The position numbers and the translations under genes are program-made. A stretch of DNA of 10,256 bases from Deinococcus rhizophilus (GTDB lineage: Bacteria > Deinococcota > Deinococci > Deinococcales > Deinococcaceae): positions 880 to 11,135 of the forward strand of contig NZ_JASNGB010000099.1 of the NCBI RefSeq assembly GCF_030271215.1, written 5' to 3'. Below the pieces are notes generated by a model. The model made no database searches. It had not been told where the DNA came from and was given only the letters and a program-made list of their open reading frames with translations. Below are positions 1 through 9,337 of the stretch, one piece after another (positions within the stretch are counted from its first letter, which is position 1; each line of letters starts with the position of its first letter).

Positions 1-1
1 G

Positions 2-250
2 GGGCTGGCGGTGACCGGGGGCGTGATCACGTCGGCGGGACTGGTGCTGGCGGCGACCTTCGCGGCGCTGGCCGTCATCCCGATCCTGTTTCTGCTGCAG
101 CTCGCCTTTATCGTGGCGTTCGGGGTGCTGCTGGACACCTTCCTGGTCCGCACGGTGCTGGTGCCCGCGCTCGCCTATGACCTGGGGCCGCGCTCGTGGT
201 GGCCGGTGCGCCTGAAGGCGGACGGGGGGGGCGCGCCCGAAACGACCTGA
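2..250 (+). CDS. MMPL-family transporter, C-terminal fragment (5' end outside window)
   Basis: Only the last 82 codons are visible; the frame is open to the left edge. The protein has two hydrophobic stretches, one centred on ITSAGLVLAATFAALAVIP and one on QLAFIVAFGVLLDTFLVRT. They are followed by VLVPALAYDLG and a tryptophan-containing basic tail (WWPVRL). This pattern (FIVAFGVLLDTF-VR-LLVPAL) is the usual last two membrane helices of MMPL/RND-type exporters, which move lipids or other hydrophobic compounds across the inner membrane. The substrate cannot be told from this fragment. An uninterrupted run of eight G occurs in the last codons (224-231); slippage there would change only the extreme C-terminus. 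The family call rests on pattern recognition of the C-terminal signature. Confidence 0.8.
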   Translation, partial: GLAVTGGVITSAGLVLAATFAALAVIPILFLLQLAFIVAFGVLLDTFLVRTVLVPALAYDLGPRSWWPVRLKADGGGAPETT

Positions 251-431
251 ACCGTGCCCCGCAGACTTTGACCCTCTCCCCTCGTGGGACCCGCGAAGCT
301 GCTTGCAGAGAGGGCCTCGCGAGGCAAGGGGGGAGGGGGCGCGTGACCATCCCAGGCGCGCCTTCAAAGCCGACGCCCTCACCCGGTCCGGCAGAGAGAA
401 TCTCCCAGGACCATTCCCCTATCCTGGACCC
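251..431. repeat. Intergenic region with inverted repeats (possible hairpin element or terminator)
   Basis: The 181 bp between the transporter and ybeY contain CCCTCTCCCCT (272-282) and, 45 bp on, AGGGGGGAGGG (327-337), which is its reverse complement at 10 of 11 positions. GAGAGGG (308-314) can also pair with CCCTCTC (272-278), so two alternative folds exist. Between them lies a perfect 12-bp palindrome, GCCTCGCGAGGC (314-325). No T-run follows the hairpin, so an intrinsic terminator is not evident. It may be a dispersed intergenic repeat or a transcription-stop structure after the transporter gene. Confidence 0.4.
420..425 (+). promoter_or_regulatory. -10 box TATCCT of a likely leaderless ybeY promoter
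   Basis: TATCCT fits the TANNNT -10 consensus and ends 6 nt before the GTG chosen as the ybeY start, so transcription would begin at or next to the start codon. No Shine-Dalgarno sequence precedes the GTG at normal spacing. Leaderless genes with exactly this layout are known to be common in Deinococcus. No good -35 hexamer is visible. Confidence 0.55.
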
Positions 432-944
432 GTGATCGACCTCGTGGCCCGCAAGACCCCGCCGTCCGGCCTGCGCCCCGCCCTGCGCTCCGCGTTGGGG
501 GCGGCGATGCGGCACTTCGGGGTGGAGGACCGCGAGGTGACGGTCGTGCTGGTCGGCGACCGCACCATCCGGGCGCTCAAGCGCGAACACTGGGGCGAGG
601 ACGCCCCCACCGACGTGCTGAGCTTCCCCGCCTGGGAACCCGGCGACCCCTTCATGCCGCCGCATCTGGGCGACATCATCATCAGCCTCGACACGGCGGC
701 GCGGCAGGCCGGGGCGCGGGGCCACAGCCTCACCCGCGAGGTCGCCCTGCTCGCCAGCCACGGCCTGACCCACCTCGTCGGCTTTGATCACCCCCACGCC
801 GAGGGCCTGGGCTTCGAGGAGGGCGCGACCGGCGAGGAATGGCAGGTCTTTCACGCGGCCTGGGACGCGGCGAGAGCGGCGCTGCCGCCCGGAGCCCTGA
901 CCCCTGAAGCCCTGGACCCTGAAGCCTCGGCCCCCGAAGCCTGA
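432..944 (+). CDS. ybeY: Endoribonuclease YbeY (rRNA maturation factor)
   Basis: This 170-residue protein carries the YbeY signature HGLTHLVGFDH (HxxxHxxxxxH), whose three histidines bind the catalytic metal. It also has the family motifs LNxxxR-like (RTIRALKREHWGEDAPTDVLSFP) and GDIIISLDTA. YbeY acts in the cytoplasm in 16S rRNA 3' end maturation and ribosome quality control. GTG at 432 is chosen because the conserved N-terminus starts right after it and a TANNNT box sits 6 nt upstream; the frame stays open further upstream (to about 303), but that part looks non-coding. The last 17 residues form an Ala/Pro/Glu tail made of 15-bp DNA repeats, which is not part of the YbeY fold. The next gene starts 1 nt after the stop, so the two are probably co-transcribed. 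Confidence 0.97.
   Translation: MIDLVARKTPPSGLRPALRSALGAAMRHFGVEDREVTVVLVGDRTIRALKREHWGEDAPTDVLSFPAWEPGDPFMPPHLGDIIISLDTAARQAGARGHSLTREVALLASHGLTHLVGFDHPHAEGLGFEEGATGEEWQVFHAAWDAARAALPPGALTPEALDPEASAPEA
894..944 (+). repeat. 15-bp tandem repeat tract encoding the YbeY C-terminal tail
   Basis: Three 15-bp units lie at 894-908 (GCCCTGACCCCTGAA), 909-923 (GCCCTGGACCCTGAA) and 924-938 (GCCTCGGCCCCCGAA). A partial fourth unit, GCCTGA, contains the stop codon. They encode ALTPE, ALDPE, ASAPE and a final A. The unit resembles the 15-bp repeat at 3091-3150. Confidence 0.85.
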
Positions 945-945
945 C

Positions 946-1326
946 GTGAGGTCGGACGGCTCGGCCCTGAGCCCCCGCCGCTGGTGGCGCTCGGCGGGCT
1001 TTGCCTGGGCCGGGCTGCGGCACGCCTACCGCACCCAGGCCAATTTCCGCATCGAGGTCTGGGCGGGGGGGCTGGCGCTGGGGCTGGCGCTGGCGCTGGA
1101 CGTGCCGCCCGCCCCCATCCTGCTGGCCTGCGGGCTGGTCCTGAGCGTGGAGCTGCTGAACACGGCGCTGGAGGCGGTGGTGGACCTCGTCTCGCCCGAG
1201 TGGCACCCGCTGGCGAAGGTGGCGAAGGACGCCTCGGCGGGAGCGGTGCTGGTCGCCAGTCTGGGGGCGCTGGGAGTCGGTCTGGCCGTGCTGGGGCCAC
1301 CGCTGTGGCGCTTGCTGAGCGGCTGA
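946..1326 (+). CDS. dgkA: Undecaprenol/diacylglycerol kinase (DgkA family)
   Basis: This 126-residue membrane protein matches the Gram-positive-type DgkA family, which in Bacillus phosphorylates undecaprenol to regenerate the lipid carrier for cell-wall polymers. An amphipathic N-terminal segment (FAWAGLRHAYRTQANFRIE, residues 19-37) is followed by three membrane helices (about 41-52, 57-75 and 98-118). The active-site motif VELLNTALEAVVD (E69, N72, E76, D80) and the following KVAKDASAGAVL (K91, K94, D95) are intact. The GTG start lies 1 nt after the ybeY stop with no clear ribosome binding site, which suggests translational coupling. Whether undecaprenol or diacylglycerol is the physiological substrate cannot be decided from sequence, though the short Gram-positive-type sequence favours undecaprenol. 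Confidence 0.95.
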   Translation: MRSDGSALSPRRWWRSAGFAWAGLRHAYRTQANFRIEVWAGGLALGLALALDVPPAPILLACGLVLSVELLNTALEAVVDLVSPEWHPLAKVAKDASAGAVLVASLGALGVGLAVLGPPLWRLLSG

Positions 1327-1554
1327 CAGGCCCAGCTCCGGGGGGGGCGCTGGGGGACCAGGGCAACCGCACAGTCCGGCTCTGGAAGTACGCGTCCCGC
1401 TTCACCCCTCAGTGAGCTTCGCTGACAGCTCTCCTCAAAAGGGCGCCAGTACAGCATCTGCCCTCCAGGAACCCGTTCTCCTGCCCCTCCCTGCGACCCT
1501 GCGGTTGCTCTGCCTGGGGAACAGACTTTCGCGGGCCGTGGGCCTGGCCTGTGG
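1327..1554. other. Intergenic stretch upstream of the 1555 promoter
   Basis: No convincing gene is seen here. Directly after dgkA, CCCAGC (1331-1336) can pair with GCTGGG (1349-1354) around a run of eight G (1340-1347), but no T-run follows. An imperfect palindrome, TCAGTGAGCTTCGCTGA, lies at 1409-1425. Base composition is visibly more balanced than in the flanking genes. I see no tRNA cloverleaf or other recognisable RNA gene. Confidence 0.5.
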
Positions 1555-1560
1555 TAAACT
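1552..1560 (+). promoter_or_regulatory. Extended -10 promoter TGGTAAACT upstream of the CorC-like gene
   Basis: TGGTAAACT fits the extended -10 consensus TGnTAnnnT. No -35 element is visible at normal spacing, which an extended -10 can tolerate. Transcription would start near A1567, leaving a leader of about 190 nt before the ATG at 1758. It is one of the few good -10 matches in the gap. Confidence 0.5.
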
Positions 1561-1570
1561 GCCCGCAGCT

Positions 1571-3090
<1,520 letters not shown>

Positions 3091-3101
<11 letters not shown>

Positions 3102-3150
3102 GCCCGTGACACCTGAGCCCGTCACACCTGAGCCCGTCACGCCTGACCCT
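3091..3150 (+). repeat. Four 15-bp tandem repeats spanning the CorC-like stop and cdd start
   Basis: The units are GTGACACCTGAGCCC (3091-3105 and 3106-3120, identical), GTCACACCTGAGCCC (3121-3135) and GTCACGCCTGACCCT (3136-3150). In the cdd frame they encode VTPEP three times and then VTPDP. In the frame of the upstream gene, the first unit supplies the TGA stop (3099-3101). Because the unit is 15 bp, copy-number changes keep cdd in frame and alter only the length of its N-terminal extension. Confidence 0.95.
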
Positions 3151-3555
3151 CAGCTGCTGGAGGGTGCCAGGGCCGCCTTCCGGCAGGCGTACGCCCCCTA
3201 CAGCCGGTTCCGGGTGGGCGCGGCCCTGCGGACCCCGGACGGGCGGGTGTTTTTCGGCGCCAACGTGGAAAACGCCTCCTACGGGCTGGCCCGCTGCGCC
3301 GAGCAGTCGGCGGTGCAGGCGATGGCGACCGCTGGGGCCCGCGAGTTCACCGACCTGGTGGTGTACTCGGAGGCCAGCCCGCCCGCGAGTCCCTGCGGGG
3401 CCTGCCGCCAGATTCTCTTCGAGTTCGCGCCCGATGCCCGGGTGGTCTGCGTGAACCATCAGGGCGACGTGGTCAGCGGGATGGTCCGCGACTTCCTGCC
3501 CCACGGCTTCCGGCTGGAGCACAGAGACGACGGCCATGAGGTGGAAACGGAGTAG
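3091..3555 (+). CDS. cdd: Cytidine deaminase
   Basis: This enzyme deaminates cytidine and deoxycytidine to uridine forms in pyrimidine salvage. The 154-residue protein contains the full small (homotetrameric-type) Cdd domain from about residue 22. FGANVENAS (55-63) carries the ribose-binding N58 and E60. RCAEQSA carries the zinc ligand C69 and catalytic E71. PCGACRQ carries the zinc ligands C102 and C105. The domain itself has the usual length of about 130 residues; the extra 20 residues at the N-terminus are the VTPEP repeats, which are not part of the known fold and are probably flexible. GTG 3091 is supported by a GAGGAG at ideal spacing. It overlaps the CorC-like gene by 11 nt and is followed 20 nt later by a strong terminator, so it is the last gene of its operon. 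Confidence 0.97.
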
Positions 3556-3571
3556 CACGGGTTCAACGAGA

Positions 3572-4183
3572 TCAAGGGGCGGAGCAGTCCGCCTCTTTTT
3601 TGCCCTCGGGCCACGTGGTCACGTCCAGTCGACGGAGGGTGGGGAGGGCGTAGCGGGTGGCCGAGACGCTGCGGCCCAGTCGCTGGCTGTTCCTGCCGTA
3701 CCACTGGTCTTGCGTCTGGACGCAGAGGTCGCGGCCCTGCAGGGTCAGCCCGGTGATCTGCGACGTGTGTGGAAGTGACGTGGTGATGGGCGCCGGTGCG
3801 GGGAGAACTGTCCGCACCCCACCCGTCAGATTCCACAGCCGGACGGTGTTGACCCCCGCACCGATCAGGTACTGGCCGTCCCGTGTCCACAGCAGGCGCC
3901 GCACGTCGCTGTTCTTCAGCCGTTGCGTGGGCTGGCTGGGCCGCGCCAGGACGACCTGGCAGCCGTCATACTTGCCGATCTCCCAGCAGAAACGCACGGC
4001 AGCAGCGTCCCCACGCGGGGACATCAGCGTCTGCTGATGCGTCCAGGGATACTCGGCATTCTGCGCGGAGTTCTCCGGACCGCTGAGCGTGACGGGCGCG
4101 GCCTCTGGAAAGGTGATCTCCACTCGCGGCGTGATGGGAACGGGAAGACCGGGCAGGGCGGCGGCCACCAGCAGCGCGAACAT
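3572..4183 (-). CDS. Hypothetical, probably exported protein with a WD40-like blade
   Basis: I do not recognise a named family. The 203-residue product starts with a short hydrophobic segment (MFALLVAAALPGLPVP) that could be a signal peptide, although its n-region lacks positive charge. Residues around 95-124 (VRRLLWTRDGQYLIGAGVNTVRLWNLTGG) read like one WD40/beta-propeller blade. The preceding PWTHQQTLMSPRGDAAAVRFCWE and the following TSQITGLTLQGRDLCVQTQ resemble weaker neighbouring blades. At about 200 residues it is too short for a full propeller of six or seven blades. The frame extends upstream to 4249, but ATG 4183 is preferred: the hydrophobic segment starts there and TAGACT sits 5 nt upstream. 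Base composition is visibly less GC-rich than the neighbours, which may point to relaxed constraint or transfer. Its 3' end overlaps the cdd terminator. Confidence 0.65.
   Translation of the reverse strand: MFALLVAAALPGLPVPITPRVEITFPEAAPVTLSGPENSAQNAEYPWTHQQTLMSPRGDAAAVRFCWEIGKYDGCQVVLARPSQPTQRLKNSDVRRLLWTRDGQYLIGAGVNTVRLWNLTGGVRTVLPAPAPITTSLPHTSQITGLTLQGRDLCVQTQDQWYGRNSQRLGRSVSATRYALPTLRRLDVTTWPEGKKEADCSAP
3576..3601 (+). terminator. Intrinsic terminator after cdd
   Basis: GGGGCGGA (3576-3583) pairs with TCCGCCTC (3588-3595) over 8 bp (one G-T pair) around a GCAG tetraloop, followed directly by six T (3596-3601). It ends the + strand operon and overlaps the 3' end of the convergent gene. 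The opposite strand has no matching T-run. Confidence 0.9.
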
Positions 4184-4188
4184 GTCCC

Positions 4189-4194
4189 AGTCTA
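4189..4194 (-). promoter_or_regulatory. -10 box TAGACT before the hypothetical gene
   Basis: On the - strand, TAGACT fits TANNNT and ends 5 nt before the ATG at 4183. No Shine-Dalgarno sequence is seen. This suggests leaderless transcription, though the spacing is a little short. Confidence 0.4.
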
Positions 4195-4211
4195 CGCCGC
4201 CGTCCTGACAA

Positions 4212-4255
4212 CGCCGAGCGGGGAGAACCCCTCCCCGGCTCTCCCCCACTCGGCG
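4212..4255 (-). terminator. Strong hairpin downstream of aceA
   Basis: CGCCGAG (4212-4218) pairs with CTCGGCG (4249-4255). GGGGAG (4220-4225) extends the stem by pairing with the CTCCCC within 4241-4247, with one bulge, or alternatively forms its own hairpin with CTCCCC (4231-4236). Read on the - strand, the stem is followed by TTGTC, a poor T-run. It lies between the aceA stop and the next gene on that strand and probably ends aceA transcription or protects its 3' end. Confidence 0.55.
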
Positions 4256-4283
4256 GTCATGACGTGTCTATCGCTGCTCTGGA

Positions 4284-5594
<1,311 letters not shown>

Positions 5595-5600
5595 GGTGGT

Positions 5601-5606
5601 CTCCTC
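5601..5606 (-). promoter_or_regulatory. Ribosome binding site for aceA
   Basis: GAGGAG on the - strand lies 6 nt before ATG 5594. A small hairpin (GGGCG/CGCCC, 5618-5622 and 5628-5632) sits just upstream in the aceB-aceA gap. Confidence 0.8.
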
Positions 5607-5676
5607 GGGGTGTGAGAGGGCGGCCCTCGCCCGGTGGGACGAAGTTGCTGGCGGCTGGTCGCTGGAAGCGGGCGTC

Positions 5677-7254
<1,578 letters not shown>

Positions 7255-7263
7255 CGGGCCATG

Positions 7264-7269
7264 CCTCCT
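7264..7269 (-). promoter_or_regulatory. Ribosome binding site for aceB
   Basis: AGGAGG on the - strand is a full anti-16S match, 9 nt before ATG 7254. It sets the start well downstream of the first in-frame start at 7365. Confidence 0.8.
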
Positions 7270-7286
7270 CGTGCGGTAATGGGGGC

Positions 7287-7292
7287 ATTGTG
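7287..7292 (-). promoter_or_regulatory. Candidate -10 box CACAAT for aceB
   Basis: CACAAT on the - strand deviates from TANNNT at the first base. The same CACAATGCCC string also lies just before the HAD gene start (8013-8022). Transcription would start near 7280, placing the nearest operator-like repeat at about -36 to -44. This is a weak promoter match, which would suit an activator-dependent gene. Confidence 0.3.
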
Positions 7293-7315
7293 GGCCGCGT
7301 CGCCCGGCGTGGGGG

Positions 7316-7365
7316 GTGGTGTACCCTGGCGGCGCGGAAGTACACCACGTCGGGATGTACACCAC
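7316..7365 (-). promoter_or_regulatory. Three-copy 9-bp operator-like array upstream of aceB
   Basis: Given on the + strand, GTGGTGTAC lies at 7316-7324, and its exact reverse complement GTACACCAC lies at both 7340-7348 and 7357-7365. The first two form an inverted pair with a 15-nt gap; the last two are direct repeats 17 nt apart. The outer copies extend to 10 bp (GGTGGTGTAC at 7315-7324, GTACACCACC at 7357-7366). The array fills the gap between the HAD stop and the aceB start, where a regulator of the glyoxylate shunt would be expected to bind. No regulator gene is in the window. Confidence 0.6.
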
Positions 7366-7371
7366 CCTGGG

Positions 7372-8010
7372 TCAGGGGCCAGAGGCGGCAGGCCCCCCCA
7401 GCCACATCTCCAGTTCTCGCTCGAACTCCGCGTGGCGGTCGTGGTGGTACAGCAGGCCATGAAAGCCCGCCGCCCGCGCCGCCGCGACATTTTCCTCCAC
7501 GTCGTCCACGAAGGCGGTCTGCGAGGGGGGCACCCCCATCGCCCCGGCGAGGGCGGCGAAGGCGGCCGGGTGGGGCTTTTTCTGCCGCAGCTCGTTGCTG
7601 AAGACCAGGGCGCCGAAGCGGGCGAAGCGGGGATCGCGCCGCAGGTGGTCGCTGACGACCGGGTAGTTGTTGCTCAGCAGCCCTGCCCGCACCCCCGCCG
7701 GAAGGCGGGCCAGCGTGGTGTACATCGCCGGGTTGTCGTGGATGCTCCCCAGGTACAGCGCCTCGAACTCGGGGTAGGGCAGGGTGAGGCCCGTCTCGGC
7801 GGCCAGCACGTCCCAGAACTGCGGGAGGGTCCACGCCCCGACCTCCAACTCGTGCACGTGCCGGAAGTAGCTCTCGCGCACGCGCTCCACGGGCACGCCG
7901 CCCCGCTCGGCGAGGCGGGCGGTCGAGCGGCCGTCGAAGGTGCCGAGGGTAAAGACGCCGCCCCAGTCGAAGGCGACGTGACGGTCGGCGGGAGCAGGCG
8001 GGAGGGTCAT
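7372..8010 (-). CDS. HAD-superfamily phosphatase (HAD-IA-like)
   Basis: This 212-residue protein has the four HAD motifs: motif I FDWGGVF with nucleophile D15, motif II LLSNN (S113), motif III QKKPHP (K145) and motif IV FVDDVEENVAAARAAGF (D169, D170). Motif I reads DWGG instead of DxDG, so the second aspartate is a glycine. Such DxGG/DxGN variants are known in the branch with YihX-like phosphatases and epoxide hydrolase N-terminal domains. A cap of about 75 residues follows motif I. The likely role is hydrolysis of a small phosphorylated metabolite; the substrate is unknown. ATG 8010 is chosen because motif I then sits near the N-terminus as usual; the frame is open to 8094. CACAAT lies 6 nt before the ATG. 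It precedes aceB on the same strand but is separated by the operator array. Confidence 0.88.
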   Translation of the reverse strand: MTLPPAPADRHVAFDWGGVFTLGTFDGRSTARLAERGGVPVERVRESYFRHVHELEVGAWTLPQFWDVLAAETGLTLPYPEFEALYLGSIHDNPAMYTTLARLPAGVRAGLLSNNYPVVSDHLRRDPRFARFGALVFSNELRQKKPHPAAFAALAGAMGVPPSQTAFVDDVEENVAAARAAGFHGLLYHHDRHAEFERELEMWLGGPAASGP

Positions 8011-8016
8011 GCGGGC

Positions 8017-8022
8017 ATTGTG
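8017..8022 (-). promoter_or_regulatory. Candidate leaderless -10 box CACAAT for the HAD gene
   Basis: CACAAT on the - strand ends 6 nt before ATG 8010, the same spacing as the ybeY -10 box. It lacks the first T of TANNNT, so support is weak. Confidence 0.3.
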
Positions 8023-8095
8023 GCGCAGGAGGCGCGGAGGGCGGCCGATCAAGCCCGGCACAAGGCCCCCGGCCTCCGGGTTCAGACGCCCCACC

Positions 8096-8101
8096 TATAC
8101 T
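8096..8101 (+). promoter_or_regulatory. -10 box TATACT of a likely leaderless nrnA promoter
   Basis: TATACT is a near-consensus -10 element and ends 7 nt before ATG 8109. No Shine-Dalgarno sequence lies between them, which indicates a transcript starting at or next to the start codon. No clear -35 is visible. This settles the start at 8109 rather than the second ATG at 8118. Confidence 0.6.
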
Positions 8102-8108
8102 CGCTCCC

Positions 8109-9116
8109 ATGACCGGCATGAACGACACCACCCCCTCCTATCCGCAGGCTGTGCAGGCCGTGGCCGAACATCTGCAGGCGCACCCCGGCCCCACCGTCAT
8201 CCTCTCGCACGAGAATCCCGATGGGGACGCGCTGGGCAGCGTGCTGGGCCTGACCCGGGCGCTGCGGGCGCTGGGCCGCGAGGTGATCGCCGTGATGGAG
8301 GTGCCGCGTTACCTGCGCTTTCTGGTGCAGGAGGATGAGATCGTCCCGGCGCTCGCGGAGTGGCCGCAGGGGGCGCTCGCCGCCGTGCTGGACGTGGACA
8401 ACAACGACCCCACGCGGGTGGCGGGGGCCGACCTGACCACCTTCAGCGGCCGGGTCGTGAACATCGACCACCACGGCACCAACCGCCGTCAGGCCGACGC
8501 CCTGCTCGTCGACCCCAGCCTGCCCGCCGCCGCGATGATGGTGGCCGATGTGGTGGACGCGCTGGGGGTTCCCTGGACCGAGCAGATCGCCACCCCGCTG
8601 ATGCTGGGGCTGAACACCGACACCGGGTCCTTTCGCTACGACAGCGTGACTCCCCGGACCTTCAAGGCGGCGGCGCGGCTGCTGTCGCACGGGGCGCGGC
8701 TGGGGTGGATCAACGACAACCTCAACCAGAATCCGCGCTCGTACTACCTGCTGCTGCGCGAGGTGCTGAGCACCATGGAATTCCTGCACGGCGGCCGGGT
8801 GGTCCTGGCCCGCGTGGACGACGCGATGCTGGCGCGGGCGGGCTCGACCTGGGAGGACGTGGAGTCCTACGTGAACCTGCTGCGCGGTGCCGAGGGCTCG
8901 GTCCTCGCCGTGATGGTCAAGGATTACGGCGAACGGGTCAAGCTGTCGTTCAGGTCGCGCGGGGGGGTCAGCGCCCAGAACATCGCCGTGGCACTGGGCG
9001 GGGGCGGGCATGTCCCGGCGGCGGGCGCGACCCTGACCGGGCCGTATGCGGCGGCCCGCGAGCGGCTCGACACGGCGGTCGCGGCGGAACTTCAGCGGGC
9101 GGGCCTGAGCGGCTGA
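8109..9116 (+). CDS. nrnA: DHH/DHHA1 phosphoesterase, NrnA-like nanoRNase / pAp phosphatase
   Basis: This 335-residue protein matches the bifunctional oligoribonuclease/PAP phosphatase family, which degrades 2-5 nt RNA and can dephosphorylate pAp. The DHH domain shows SHENPDGDALGS (H34, D38, D40), DVDNND (D95), NIDHHGTN with the name-giving D120-H121-H122, and GLNTDTGSFRY (D171). The C-terminal DHHA1 domain shows SFRSRGGVSAQNIA (280-293) and the glycine-rich GGGGHVPAAGA (297-307). All metal ligands appear intact. Relatives also cleave cyclic-dinucleotide products such as pGpG or pApA, so second-messenger turnover is possible. It is divergent from the HAD gene across 98 bp and is followed by a strong terminator, so it is probably a single-gene unit. 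Confidence 0.92.
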   Translation: MTGMNDTTPSYPQAVQAVAEHLQAHPGPTVILSHENPDGDALGSVLGLTRALRALGREVIAVMEVPRYLRFLVQEDEIVPALAEWPQGALAAVLDVDNNDPTRVAGADLTTFSGRVVNIDHHGTNRRQADALLVDPSLPAAAMMVADVVDALGVPWTEQIATPLMLGLNTDTGSFRYDSVTPRTFKAAARLLSHGARLGWINDNLNQNPRSYYLLLREVLSTMEFLHGGRVVLARVDDAMLARAGSTWEDVESYVNLLRGAEGSVLAVMVKDYGERVKLSFRSRGGVSAQNIAVALGGGGHVPAAGATLTGPYAAARERLDTAVAAELQRAGLSG

Positions 9117-9131
9117 CCACCAGGGGCCAAC

Positions 9132-9173
9132 GGCGAAAGCCGCCCGGCGACGATGCTCCGGGCGGCTTTCGCC
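9132..9173 (+). terminator. Perfect 16-bp hairpin terminator after nrnA
   Basis: The arms at 9132-9147 (GGCGAAAGCCGCCCGG) and 9158-9173 are exact reverse complements around a 10-nt loop. They are followed by CTTTC, a short T-run. It lies 16 nt past the nrnA stop, between convergent genes. No T-run exists on the other strand, so it mainly serves nrnA. Confidence 0.85.
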
Positions 9174-9182
9174 CTTTCGGTT

Positions 9183-9337
9183 CCCTATACGGACTGCCGT
9201 CCAATGCCTTGCCTGCCGGGACACCCCCGCAAGGAACGCCATCTCCCGGGACCCGCCCTTTCTCCTGCTCGCCTCCGCTCGGACGTGAATCACTTTGAAT
9301 CACTTCGTAGCCGATTCCAGCGGAGTCCGGATTACGG
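9183..9337. repeat. Possible small dispersed element with imperfect terminal inverted repeats
   Basis: CCCTATACGGACTGCCG (9183-9199) and the reverse complement of 9321-9337 (CCGTAATCCGGACTCCG) share the core CGGACT plus CCG and align at about 13 of 18 positions with gaps. Inside is a perfect 10-bp tandem duplication, TGAATCACTT (9286-9295 and 9296-9305). The right arm contains the stop codon of the convergent beta-lactamase-like gene. The stretch looks less GC-rich than the surrounding coding DNA and holds no ORF of note. Confidence 0.35.

Noticed and set aside
303..431. N-terminal extension of YbeY to 303
   Set aside because: The sequence is intergenic in character and overlaps the palindrome region; the family N-terminus and -10 box both point to GTG 432.
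108..854. 248-codon - strand frame opposite ybeY
   Set aside because: ybeY has the complete metal-binding signature on the + strand; the antisense product is H/G/R-rich shadow sequence.
7255..7365. N-terminal extension of malate synthase to the start at 7365
   Set aside because: The extension has no resemblance to the family, contains the operator-like repeats, and a strong AGGAGG precedes the conserved ATG at 7254.
8360..9298. 312-codon + strand frame overlapping nrnA
   Set aside because: It is an out-of-frame shadow of the DHH gene and runs through the terminator hairpin; it has no domain.
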